Source: Pseudomonadota bacterium
GTDB taxonomy: Bacteria; Desulfobacterota; BSN033; WVXP01; G020346125
NCBI GenBank assembly: GCA_030608745.1
Contig: JAUWDQ010000015.1
Span: 1 to 18,359 of the forward strand
Reading direction: 5' to 3'
Length of the DNA stretch: 18,359 nucleotides
Position numbers and translations under genes: made by a program. The first letter of the stretch is position 1. Every line of letters starts with the position of its first letter. The notes beneath the pieces are model-generated. The model did no database searches. It was not told the origin of the DNA and was given only the letters and a program-made list of their open reading frames with translations. Positions 8,300-14,969 of this stretch are shown in pieces.

Positions 8300-8611
8300 A
8301 TGGCCAAGAAAAGGACTCCAGACAGTGTAATGTCAAAGGGCTGGGATGATCTGAAGGTGGACCGGATAGAGGACCTTTCCCTCGAGGACCTACTGGAAAA
8401 AAAATTGACCGGGACTTTGAATGGAATTGATACGGGGCTTGAATCTAACTGTGACTTATTCCACGAAGTCATTTCCATTGTCGAACGAATTCTCATCAAA
8501 ATGGCCTTAAGAAAGACGAACAGGGTGCAAGTGGCAGCGGCCCAATTCCTCGGGATTAACAGAAACACCCTCCGGAAAAAGATCAATGATCTGAAGATCA
8601 AAATACCTTGA
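8300..8611 (+). CDS. small Fis-like helix-turn-helix DNA-binding protein
   Basis: A protein of 103 residues whose C-terminal third (NRVQVAAAQFLGINRNTLRKKI) is the Fis-type helix-turn-helix, shared with the output domain of NtrC-class activators. An N-terminal segment of about 60 residues is acidic and helical with no ATPase domain, so the whole protein is close to Fis in size (98 residues in E. coli). It probably binds DNA as a dimer, as a nucleoid or regulatory protein. The ATG at 8300 is chosen for the TAGGATC site about 8 bases upstream; an ATG at 8273 is in frame but poorly placed. It stands alone on the plus strand between repeat elements and a decayed gene. It might instead be a remnant of a larger activator, but the start signals argue for a real small gene. 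Confidence 0.75.
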   Translation: MAKKRTPDSVMSKGWDDLKVDRIEDLSLEDLLEKKLTGTLNGIDTGLESNCDLFHEVISIVERILIKMALRKTNRVQVAAAQFLGINRNTLRKKINDLKIKIP

Positions 8612-8874
8612 TTTGGCTCCCTTAATACATCACCCTATCCCTATCCACGAGCGAATAATTCCGTCCATTTTTTCAAGATGGTTAGCTCAACAACAGCATT
8701 TCGGTGGAGCCTATCTTTCACATTTATACGAAATACACCCCTGAAATGCAATTTCCTTCCCCGAGGCATCTTCCGGCGATGAAACCCTCGACGGAAAGCC
8801 TTTCAAGGATTGACGAAGCCGGGTTCTTAGGGGGAGATTTTTAAAGACCCAAGTAACTCCTACTTTGGGATTCC
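8612..8874. other. noncoding stretch without recognised features
   Basis: Between the Fis-like gene and the adaptor remnant. I see no convincing coding frame, hairpin terminator or RNA gene. A minus-strand frame crosses it, but its translation is rich in Arg/Trp/Pro, resembles no family I know and runs antisense through the adaptor remnant. Confidence 0.5.
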
Positions 8875-9081
8875 ATGAAGGCAGAAAAAGGTTTCTTAAC
8901 CCTTTTCTCATCCTATCTTTGGGGGTCGGCTCTTCCTTGCGGGCCCAGGAACCTCCACCCACCCCTGTAGTAGTTTCACCGGTTCTCCAGAGACAGATCA
9001 GAGAGTCCGCGGTTCTGGTTTGGCACAGCCATGCCCCGGGTGAGAAGCCTTTTTGCCAGCGAAACGGAGGCATTAGTGGAA
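8875..9081 (+). pseudogene. remnant of an RND/HlyD-family efflux periplasmic adaptor
   Basis: Reading across two frame changes gives a coherent N-terminus of a membrane-fusion protein. Frame one from the ATG at 8875 reads MKAEKGFLT. A shift near 8905 continues as a hydrophobic signal segment (FLILSLGVGSSLRAQ) and then PPPTPVVVSPVLQRQIRES. A second shift near 9020 continues as GTAMPRVRSLFASETEALVE, the expected adaptor pattern of VVV.PV followed by GT..P...S......G.VE. Homology then stops, and no barrel-sandwich or membrane-proximal domain remains before the tsaC-like gene on the opposite strand. At least two frameshifts and loss of about four fifths of the gene mark it as dead. The family assignment comes from pattern recognition only. 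Confidence 0.6.
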
Positions 9082-9135
9082 ATGGATCGGAACTCTACCG
9101 GGATCTCGGGAAGGAATTTGATTATTTTCTCGCGA

Positions 9136-9771
9136 TCAAATCGAGCTTTCATCTTTAGCTTTGAGCTTTACGATTCCTTCCCTGAGCACCTTGGGGGGAG
9201 AGACGGTCACATCGATCACCGTGGACTCTCCCTTCCCCTCTGTTTTCCCTCCGTCTATGACCAAATCGATCCTCCCACGAAAGAGCCTGTATACTTCATG
9301 GGGATCGGAGAAGCTAGGCATTCCAGAAAGATTGGCACTAGTGGAAGTTAGAGGCCTCTCAAAGGCGCCCAGTAACTTTTGTGCAATCTTATTAGGAGAA
9401 ATCCGAACCCCTACCTTTCCACTCTTTCCCGTCAGAATTGGGGGACATCTCTTCGAAGCGTGAAAGATAATGGTCAACGCTCCGGGCCAGTAACCCTGAA
9501 TCAAGCTCACGGCCAACGGAGGAATCCGAGAGGTAACTTCCTCCAGCATCTCCACATTCCTTATCAATATGGATACGGGTTTATTCGTCTCCCTTCCCTT
9601 GATTTTGAATAACCTTCCAAGGGCTTCCTCGTTATACGCATCCGTCCCCAAACCATAAACGGTCTCCGTCGGGTACCCGATCACTCCTCCATTTTTCAGG
9701 ATATGAGCCGCTTTTTCAATGAGCGCCTCTTCGGGATCCAAGGGGTCAACCTTGATCAACCGCGTATTCAA
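9136..9771 (-). CDS. tsaC: L-threonylcarbamoyladenylate synthase (TsaC/YrdC/Sua5 type)
   Basis: Makes threonylcarbamoyl-AMP from threonine, bicarbonate and ATP, the first step of t6A37 tRNA modification. The 211 residues are essentially a single YrdC domain: YPTETVYGLGTDA near residue 34, KIKGRETNKPVSILI near 56, and the late STSANLSG motif near 142. It lacks the extra C-terminal Sua5 domain, so it is of the short TsaC type, though longer than E. coli TsaC. The start is TTG, overlapping the purE stop by four bases (TTGA) with an AAAGGA site just upstream, so translation is probably coupled to purE. Confidence 0.9.
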   Translation of the reverse strand: MNTRLIKVDPLDPEEALIEKAAHILKNGGVIGYPTETVYGLGTDAYNEEALGRLFKIKGRETNKPVSILIRNVEMLEEVTSRIPPLAVSLIQGYWPGALTIIFHASKRCPPILTGKSGKVGVRISPNKIAQKLLGAFERPLTSTSANLSGMPSFSDPHEVYRLFRGRIDLVIDGGKTEGKGESTVIDVTVSPPKVLREGIVKLKAKDESSI

Positions 9772-10286
9772 AACGATCCTTTCTCAACTCGCTTTGCCTT
9801 CTCCTCCACCTCTTGTTCCAACCGCTTTTTGTACCCCTTGAGGGCCTCTCTCATTTGGGGAGAGTTCAGGGATAGAATTTGAACGGCTAAAATGGCCGCA
9901 TTTCTTGCCCCTGCCCTACCGATGCTCATGGTAGCAACGGGGATTCCTCCCGGCATTTGTACGGTGGAAAGGAGGGAATCCATGCCCTTGAGGGGTGAAG
10001 AATCGATGGGAACTCCAATTACGGGAAGGATCGTCTCCGATGCAATTACCCCTGCCAGGTGCGCCGCCGCCCCGGCACCAACGATGATGACCTTAAGCCC
10101 CCTTTCCTCGGCGGATATAGCATACCGATGGGTGCGATCGGGCGACCGGTGCGCGGAGGAAATGGTAACTTCATAGGGAACCTGGAATTGGTTCAGGACC
10201 TTTTCCGCCTCTTCCATCACCGGAAGATCCGAATCACTTCCCATGACAATACCGACCAAGGGGTTTCTTCCTTTTTTGTTCTCCAT
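9768..10286 (-). CDS. purE: N5-carboxyaminoimidazole ribonucleotide mutase
   Basis: Converts N5-CAIR to CAIR in purine synthesis (class I PurE). The 172 residues contain GSDSDLPVM near the N-terminus, the SAHRSPDRT motif with the catalytic His, GAGAAAHLAGVIAS, and SSPLKGMDSLLSTVQMPGGIPVA, all characteristic of the class I enzyme. A class I PurE implies that PurK is encoded elsewhere. The ATG at 10286 follows a GGGGGAT site about 8 bases upstream; a TTG five codons earlier is also in frame but less likely. It overlaps the tsaC-like gene downstream. It is separated from purD upstream by about 500 bases of repeat element, so it may need its own promoter, which I could not identify. Confidence 0.94.
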   Translation of the reverse strand: MENKKGRNPLVGIVMGSDSDLPVMEEAEKVLNQFQVPYEVTISSAHRSPDRTHRYAISAEERGLKVIIVGAGAAAHLAGVIASETILPVIGVPIDSSPLKGMDSLLSTVQMPGGIPVATMSIGRAGARNAAILAVQILSLNSPQMREALKGYKKRLEQEVEEKAKRVEKGSF

Positions 10287-10381
10287 ATCCACATCCCCCA
10301 ATTCATCCAGTTTTTATCCGAATTTCCAAATCCTGTCTTTCATTCACCTTTTTCGAACATCTATAACCTATTGCCGTAAGC

Positions 10382-10779
10382 CTCCTGAGTTTCTAGAGAA
10401 CACCGTTGTCCATGAGCGTAATTTGGTGGAGAAGTCGTTAACTCGGAACTGTCAATCTCAAATGTCTCAATTCAACCATCAATTTCAAATGCCAAAATCC
10501 AAATATCAAATGAAATTTCAACTTTGAATTTTGTAATTTGGTATTTATTTGAGCTTTGCCTGCCCCGTGAAATGTTAGAGCTATTTCACCGGGGAGCTTT
10601 GACATTTGGCATTTATTTCTAATTGGGGCTTTGCCATTTGTCATTATAATCGATGTCCTTTCTGCATCAGATACCCATCATTCCAGTATTCCATTATTCC
10701 TATATCCCAGCTGGGGGAAAACCCCTGAGTTCATATATGATCAACAGGTTACAAAAATACCCCTATAAAACTCAGGAAA
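10382..10779. mobile_element. MITE-like inverted-repeat element, copy B
   Basis: Occupies nearly all of the 500-base gap between purD and purE. The end sequence TCCTGAGTTT at 10383 is matched by its exact inverse AAACTCAGGA at 10768-10777. The outer thirds resemble copy A at 7493-7847 (AGAACACCGTTGT, CATTCCAGTATTCC, TATCCCAGCTG, terminal CTCAGGAAA). The centre differs: it has AT-rich self-complementary blocks (AAATGCCAAAAT, TTTGGCATTT) and a strong bulged hairpin CCCCG-TGAAAT/ATTTCACCGGGG near 10562-10593. It ends 7 bases from the purD stop and would pass RNA polymerase through a large fold between purD and purE. Confidence 0.6.
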
Positions 10780-10786
10780 GTCCAGC

Positions 10787-12064
10787 CTATTCCACGCGAT
10801 CCAGCGCCCTCTTCCCAATATCGCTTCGATAGTATGCCCCGTCCCACTGGATCTTCTTCACAGCAGAGTAGGCCAGTTCAACGGCCCCATGGGCGTTCTC
10901 TCCCAGGGCGGTGACCCCCAAAACCCTCCCGCCGTTGGTTACAATATCCTTTCCTGCTCTTGCCGTTCCTGCATGGAATACAAAGACGTCCTTCATCTCA
11001 GTAACAAGATTCAAACCTCGGATGACCTTGTTTTTTTTATAGCTTCCGGGATACCCCTTCGAGGCCATCACCACGCATACGGCCCACCTCGGATCCCAAT
11101 CAATGAGCCCACCTCTGAGGTTTCCATCGATACATGCCTCTAAAAGGGGGACGATATCCCCTTTCATTCTCATCATGATGGGCTGGTTTTCCGGATCCCC
11201 GAATCGGGCATTGAACTCCAAGACTTTTGGCTGACCGTTTGCGATCATCAAACCGGCGTATAATACTCCTCTGTAAAGCCGCCCTTCAGAGGCCATTCCC
11301 TTGATGGTGGGAGTCATGATCTCACCCATGATCTTCTCGTGAACCCCTTCCGTAACCACCGATGCCGGGGAATAAGCCCCCATTCCCCCCGTGTTTGGCC
11401 CCCTATCCCCGTCATAAATGGGCTTGTGATCCTGGGAAGAGGCTAATGGTACTACGGTCTCCCCATCGGTCAGTACGATGAAAGAGGCCTCTTCTCCAAT
11501 GAGAAATTCCTCAATGATCACCCGGTTTCCCGCATCTCCAAAGGCCTTCTCCACCATTATCATATCCAAGGCCTTCAATGCATTCTCCTTTGTCATGCTG
11601 GGGATGACCCCTTTGCCGGCTGCTAACCCGTCCGCCTTCACCACGACTGGCACCCCGATGGACTCGACATATTCAGCCGCTTCATCCCGGTTGTCGAAGG
11701 CCCGATATTGGGCGGTTGGTACCCCATATTTACTCAGTAAATCCTTACAGAAAACCTTGCTTCCCTCAATCTCGGCCGCCTCCCTATTGGGACCGAAAAT
11801 GCTCAACCCCCTTCCCTCGAAGAGGTCGACTATTCCCATGGTGAGGGGAAGTTCGGGTCCCACTATGGTCAAATCTATCCCGTTCCTCTCGGCGAACGTG
11901 GCCAAATCGTCCAAATCCGTGGCCGATATGTCGATACACTCGGCCATCTGGGCTATTCCCGCATTGCCGGGTGCGCAAAAGAGCTTCGAAACCCTGGGAC
12001 TCTGACTGATCTTCCATACCAGGGAATGTTCCCTACCTCCACTGCCCACCACCAATACCTTCAT
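10787..12064 (-). CDS. purD: phosphoribosylamine-glycine ligase
   Basis: ATP-grasp enzyme making glycinamide ribonucleotide from phosphoribosylamine, glycine and ATP. It is about 425 residues, the normal length. The N-terminal MKVLVVGSGGREHSLVWK, the ATP-grasp segment PVVVKADGLAAGKGV, the GPNTGGMGAYSP motif and EFNARFGDPE(N)Q are all present, the last with Asn where Thr is usual. The frame opens at a TTG (12106) overlapping the purH stop. The ATG at 12064 gives the conserved N-terminus and has GGAAGG 5 bases upstream, so it is preferred. It follows the cyclohydrolase gene in a purine operon and is separated from purE by a repeat element. Confidence 0.95.
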   Translation of the reverse strand: MKVLVVGSGGREHSLVWKISQSPRVSKLFCAPGNAGIAQMAECIDISATDLDDLATFAERNGIDLTIVGPELPLTMGIVDLFEGRGLSIFGPNREAAEIEGSKVFCKDLLSKYGVPTAQYRAFDNRDEAAEYVESIGVPVVVKADGLAAGKGVIPSMTKENALKALDMIMVEKAFGDAGNRVIIEEFLIGEEASFIVLTDGETVVPLASSQDHKPIYDGDRGPNTGGMGAYSPASVVTEGVHEKIMGEIMTPTIKGMASEGRLYRGVLYAGLMIANGQPKVLEFNARFGDPENQPIMMRMKGDIVPLLEACIDGNLRGGLIDWDPRWAVCVVMASKGYPGSYKKNKVIRGLNLVTEMKDVFVFHAGTARAGKDIVTNGGRVLGVTALGENAHGAVELAYSAVKKIQWDGAYYRSDIGKRALDRVE

Positions 12065-12102
12065 CATAACCTTCCGCTTTCCTATTCCGTTGGTAATCCG
12101 AT

Positions 12103-12705
12103 TCAACCCTCTCCTTCCACGGTGCTCAAATAATGCGTTATGGCAGCGTCATACTTTGCAGTCATACGAAAGACCTTCCGAGCCAGCCGAAATCTCGTTT
12201 GGGCGGATATCTTCCCGCCATTTTTCTTCATTTCCGCGATAAGATCATCATAATCACCCGGGTCAACTACCACCACCACATCCCGATAGTTCTTCGCCGC
12301 CGATCGAATCATCGTGGGCCCACCGATATCGATATTTTCGATGGCCTCCTCCAGGGTGCAGTTCGGTTTGGCAACGGTAGCTTCAAAGGGATAGAGATTC
12401 ACCACCACCATATCGATGGGCTCTATCCCGTGTTTGGCCATGGTCTTGACGTGATCCGAATTTCCCCGCTGGCCCAAAATCCCTCCGTGGATCTTGGGAT
12501 GCAAGGTCTTTACCCTTCCGTCCAACATCTCCGGAAAGCCCGTATAATCGGATACATCTATGATTTCGATCCCTTTTTGACGCAGGGTGCTCGCCGTTCC
12601 CCCTGTCGAGAGGATCTTCACCTTCATATCTGCCAATGCCCTGCCCAACTCAACGACTCCTGATTTGTCCGAAACGCTGATCAACGCCCTTTTAACCTTC
12701 CGCAT
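12103..12705 (-). CDS. purH: IMP cyclohydrolase (N-terminal PurH domain only)
   Basis: Closes the ring of FAICAR to IMP, the last purine step. The 200 residues match the MGS-like cyclohydrolase half of PurH: RALISVSDKSGVVELGRAL, LSTGGTASTLR, DVSDYTGFPEMLDGRVKTLHPKIHGGIL, VVVNLYPFE, ENIDIGGPTMIRSAAKN and the end AAITHYLS. Ordinary PurH continues for over 300 residues of AICAR transformylase; here a stop follows directly and purD begins, with no transformylase sequence nearby in any frame. The ATG at 12705 has a near-perfect AAGGAGGTGGAT site, so the frame's earlier start is rejected. The AICAR transformylase must be supplied by another gene (a separate domain or PurP type). Confidence 0.9.
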   Translation of the reverse strand: MRKVKRALISVSDKSGVVELGRALADMKVKILSTGGTASTLRQKGIEIIDVSDYTGFPEMLDGRVKTLHPKIHGGILGQRGNSDHVKTMAKHGIEPIDMVVVNLYPFEATVAKPNCTLEEAIENIDIGGPTMIRSAAKNYRDVVVVVDPGDYDDLIAEMKKNGGKISAQTRFRLARKVFRMTAKYDAAITHYLSTVEGEG

Positions 12706-12753
12706 ATCCACCTCCTTAGGTATTCCGATTCTTTCCCCTCCCTTATCGATCAT

Positions 12754-12936
12754 CTATGAGTAGATACCCCGATCTTTCGTAGCCTGAACGACTCGATCGA
12801 CCGCCAGTTTTTCACGAATACCTGGGTCAATCTTCAGGTGGTCGACCACCTAATGATATCGCTCAAGAGTGAATGGATATAAGTCCTCGCTACAGAGAGG
12901 TTGATTCTTGCCCGCGTAGGTTTCCTCACTTCCCAT
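12754..12936 (-). pseudogene. 60-codon small reading frame interrupted by one TAG
   Basis: Between nadE and purH one frame reads 28 codons from an ATG that overlaps the nadE end (12936), then TAG (12852-12850), then 31 more codons to a second TAG, two bases before the start of the purH frame. Both halves have protein-like composition (EDLYPFTLERYH, then VVDHLKIDPGIREKLAVDRV). I do not recognise the family. It could be a small gene killed by a nonsense mutation, two tiny separate frames, or chance. No good ribosome site precedes either half. TAG ends several normal genes here, so recoding is unlikely. Confidence 0.35.
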
Positions 12937-13711
12937 ACTTAGAAATCTCGGCGACTATGGGCATCCGCCTCTTGAAACCCGACGATCGAATCCTCGCCAT
13001 TACCCTTTCGATAAAGTCTTCCTTGAATCCCCTTTCGACCAATTTCCTTGTGTTCAACCCCTTATCGATCATCAGGTTCAGCAACCCATCAACCTCGGTG
13101 TAGGAGAACCCCAACTCCCCCTCGTCTGTCTGACCTTGCCAAAGTTCTGCAGAAGGAGTCTTCTCAATGATCTCCTCTGGAACGCCCACCTCCCGAGCAA
13201 GGTCCCAAACCTTGGTCTTGTACAGGTCACCCAATGGATTAATGGCACAGGCCGTATCCCCGTAAATAGTCCCATAACCCAGGAGAATTTCCGTCTTATT
13301 GCTGGAGCCCATTACCAACGCCTTGAATCGGGCCGACTGGTCGTAGAGGATGCTCATCCTTTCCCGGGCCATCTTATTTCCTTTCCTGATCGGATCCATA
13401 TCGGAAAAGGAGTCGAAATAGGCATCGATCATGGGCGTAATCTCGATGGAAATAAAGTGGATCTTCAGCTTGCTGGCTACGTGCCGAGCATATTGGATCC
13501 CATCGGTACTGCTAAATCTATAGGGCATATTAATGCCATACACATTCTCATTTCCCAAGGCTTCAGTGGTCAAGTAAGCACAGAGCGAGGAATCAACTCC
13601 TCCGGACAATCCCAAGACCGCTTTCTCGAAACCCGCCTTGAGAACCTCGTCGCGAATGAATTTCACCAAGTCCTCATGGACCCTCTCGTAATCCAACTGT
13701 AAGGAAATCAT
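12926..13711 (-). CDS. nadE: NAD+ synthetase (ammonia-type, NadE domain only)
   Basis: Amidates nicotinic acid adenine dinucleotide to NAD+. The protein is 261 residues from the ATG at 13711. The ATP pyrophosphatase loop LGLSGGVDSS is near residues 34-42. GSSNKTEILLGYGTIYGD, the NPLGDLYKTKVW segment, SAELWQGQTDEGELGFSY and the C-terminal RR.PIVAEISK complete the family pattern. There is no N-terminal nitrilase/glutaminase domain, so free ammonia or a separate glutaminase must supply nitrogen. The frame is open further upstream, but that part lies over the promoter. It is the first gene of the nadE-purH-purD group, divergent from the GAF-ANTAR gene. A broken glutaminase domain of the other NadE type lies at 16651. 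Confidence 0.93.
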   Translation of the reverse strand: MISLQLDYERVHEDLVKFIRDEVLKAGFEKAVLGLSGGVDSSLCAYLTTEALGNENVYGINMPYRFSSTDGIQYARHVASKLKIHFISIEITPMIDAYFDSFSDMDPIRKGNKMARERMSILYDQSARFKALVMGSSNKTEILLGYGTIYGDTACAINPLGDLYKTKVWDLAREVGVPEEIIEKTPSAELWQGQTDEGELGFSYTEVDGLLNLMIDKGLNTRKLVERGFKEDFIERVMARIRSSGFKRRMPIVAEISKYGK

Positions 13712-13756
13712 CGTCCAAATAAGGGGCAAGTGTATTGGAGAGGAAAATTCATGATA

Positions 13757-13785
13757 CACATAGCACAAACCCTCACCCGGGTCAA
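13757..13785 (-). promoter_or_regulatory. predicted sigma-70 promoter for nadE
   Basis: Minus strand TTGACC (13785-13780), 17 bases, then TATGTG (13762-13757), with TG one base upstream of the -10 giving an extended -10. A start near 13750 leaves a leader of about 40 bases before the nadE ATG. Confidence 0.5.
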
Positions 13786-13872
13786 TCGCAATTTAATCGG
13801 AATCTGGTGCCCGTCATGCAAATTATTTCCGGGAGCCTTTCATACAGCTCGAGGAGTCTTGGGAAAATTCAG

Positions 13873-13901
13873 TTGACCTTGCATCGAAAATATGGTAATT
13901 A
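13873..13901 (+). promoter_or_regulatory. predicted sigma-70 promoter for the GAF-ANTAR gene
   Basis: TTGACC at 13873-13878, a 17-base spacer, and TAATTA at 13896-13901. A start near 13908 leaves a short leader with a strong GAGGAGG ribosome site before the TTG start at 13931. Confidence 0.55.
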
Positions 13902-13930
13902 ATTCAATAGCTTAATGAGGAGGACTTCAT

Positions 13931-14638
13931 TTGCCAACTAAAGCCAAAACATCGTATGTCAAACAGATAGAGGCCCTGAAGGAGATCAGTACCGCTATCT
14001 CCTCAGATCGTTACATAGAAGACGTTCTAAGACTCATCGTTACCGTCACGGCCAAGGTGATGGATTCCAAGGTCTGTTCCCTTTGGTTGATCGACGAGAA
14101 GGAGGACTGTTTGAAGGTCAGGGCGACCCAGACCATGAACAAGGAATACTTGAAGGAGAGGAGTTTAAAACTCGGCGAAGGGGTTGTGGGGTATGTAGTC
14201 CAACTGGATAAGCCGGCCATCATTTCGGATGTGCTCAAAGAACCCCGATATAAGGAAAAGGAATTGGCCAAAAAGATGAACCTTTGTTCGATGCTCAGCG
14301 TTCCCATGCGGGTGAAGGATAAGGTCATCGGCGTCATCAATTGTTACACGTCCTACACCCATAAATTCACCAAGACCGAATTGGACCTGCTAACCACCGT
14401 TGCCAACCAGGCGGCCATCTGTATTGAAAATACCGAGTTGATGGTAAGATCCAAAGTGATCCAGGAGGAACTGGAATCCAGGAAACTGGTTGAAAGGGCA
14501 AAGGGCATATTAATGAGGGAGTATGGCCTTTTGGAGGATGAGGCCTTTAGCCGAATCAGGAAAAAGAGCATGGACTCGCGCCGATCGATGCGGGATATCG
14601 CTGAGGCAATCATTTTGGCGTATGAGATGAAAAAATGA
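13931..14638 (+). CDS. GAF-ANTAR transcription antiterminator
   Basis: One-component RNA-binding regulator of 235 residues. A GAF sensory domain covers about residues 26-168 (KVCSLWLIDEKED, LGEGVVGYVVQLDKP, LSVPMRVKDKVIGVINCY, ANQAAICIEN). A short charged helix follows, then a C-terminal ANTAR domain at about 180-232 (LESRKLVERAKGILMREYGLLEDEAFSRIRKKS, then DIAEAII). ANTAR proteins bind paired hexaloop hairpins in nascent RNA and prevent intrinsic termination; in Geobacter an ANTAR regulator, GnfR, does this for nitrogen genes. Two such leader units and terminators lie immediately downstream, ahead of a glutamate synthase gene, so this is the likely target. The start is TTG, fixed by GAGGAGG 7 bases upstream, because no ATG fits. 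The ligand of the GAF domain is unknown, and no receiver domain is present. Confidence 0.9.
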   Translation: MPTKAKTSYVKQIEALKEISTAISSDRYIEDVLRLIVTVTAKVMDSKVCSLWLIDEKEDCLKVRATQTMNKEYLKERSLKLGEGVVGYVVQLDKPAIISDVLKEPRYKEKELAKKMNLCSMLSVPMRVKDKVIGVINCYTSYTHKFTKTELDLLTTVANQAAICIENTELMVRSKVIQEELESRKLVERAKGILMREYGLLEDEAFSRIRKKSMDSRRSMRDIAEAIILAYEMKK

Positions 14639-14680
14639 AAAAAAAGCTTGACAAAGGCTTCAGAATTTGATAATTAACGC

Positions 14681-14714
14681 CACAATGTAGTAATCCTCGA
14701 TACAACGGTGTATC
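14681..14714 (+). promoter_or_regulatory. ANTAR-type dual hairpin RNA site, unit 1
   Basis: The second hairpin is clear: stem GATAC/GTATC (14699-14703 with 14710-14714) around the hexaloop AACGGT, which has the A1 and G4 typical of ANTAR targets. The first loop AATGTA (14684-14689), also A1/G4, is preserved, but its stem is weak here (only CA.../...G.. pairs next to the loop). The nearby ACGCC (14677-14682 region) could pair with GGCGT of the terminator arm as an antiterminator. Likely target of the upstream regulator. Confidence 0.6.
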
Positions 14715-14725
14715 AAATCGACGAA

Positions 14726-14775
14726 GGCGTCCATGAGACGAAGATGTTCTCAGTGTTTTATGGACGTCTTTTTTT
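14726..14775 (+). terminator. intrinsic terminator 1 of the leader
   Basis: GGCGTCCATGAGAC (14726-14739) pairs over all 14 positions with GTTTTATGGACGTC (14755-14768), counting three G-U pairs, and is followed by seven T (14769-14775). It is a strong terminator between the regulator and glutamate synthase genes. Confidence 0.92.
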
Positions 14776-14842
14776 GCCTCGGGAAGGCCATGAGATGAAA
14801 GAATAACAAAAAAGCTTAATAAAGGCTCAAAAGAATGACAAT

Positions 14843-14882
14843 GAGGACTACAATGTAGTACCTCCCGATACGACGGCGTATC
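14843..14882 (+). promoter_or_regulatory. ANTAR-type dual hairpin RNA site, unit 2
   Basis: Hairpin 1 is GAGG/CCTC plus TAC/GTA, with an AC bulge, around the hexaloop AATGTA (14852-14857; A1, G4). Hairpin 2 is GATAC/GTATC (14867-14871 with 14878-14882) around GACGGC, which keeps G4 but has G at position 1. Two bases separate the hairpins, as expected for ANTAR sites. Confidence 0.65.
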
Positions 14883-14893
14883 ACATTGACAAA

Positions 14894-14943
14894 GGCGTCC
14901 ATGAGACAAAGATGTCTTCAGTGTTTCATGGGCGTCTTTTTTT
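14894..14943 (+). terminator. intrinsic terminator 2 of the leader
   Basis: GGCGTCCATGAGAC (14894-14907) pairs with GTTTCATGGGCGTC (14923-14936) over 14 positions with G-U pairs, then seven T. Compared with unit 1, the right arm has two changed bases, and both still pair, which supports selection on the stem. It ends 26 bases before the glutamate synthase start. Confidence 0.92.
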
Positions 14944-14969
14944 ATCTATGAAGAGAAAGGAGTAGAAAG

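Larger units (their letters stand above)
14622..14957 (+). repeat. two in-register tandem 168-bp leader units
   Basis: Copy 1 starts at 14622 and copy 2 at 14790. Hexaloop 1, hairpin 2, both terminator arms and the T-run are each offset by exactly 168 bases, with no gaps. Copy 2 begins with a remnant of the regulator gene end (ATGAGATGAAA), showing that the unit duplicated from the 3' end of the GAF-ANTAR gene through the terminator. Loops and stems are better conserved than linkers. Confidence 0.9.

Noticed and set aside
8711..9073. Minus-strand 120-codon frame across the adaptor remnant
   Set aside because: Its composition is noncoding-like, whereas the plus strand gives a coherent, if shifted, adaptor sequence.
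12754..12936. Amber recoding to pyrrolysine in the small frame
   Set aside because: TAG is the ordinary stop of the first gene, miaA, hfq and others here, and the frame is unrelated to methylamine methyltransferases.
14610..14909. Minus-strand 99-codon frame with an internal repeat of about 56 residues
   Set aside because: The repeat simply reflects the tandem RNA leader units read on the other strand; there is no ribosome site or family resemblance.
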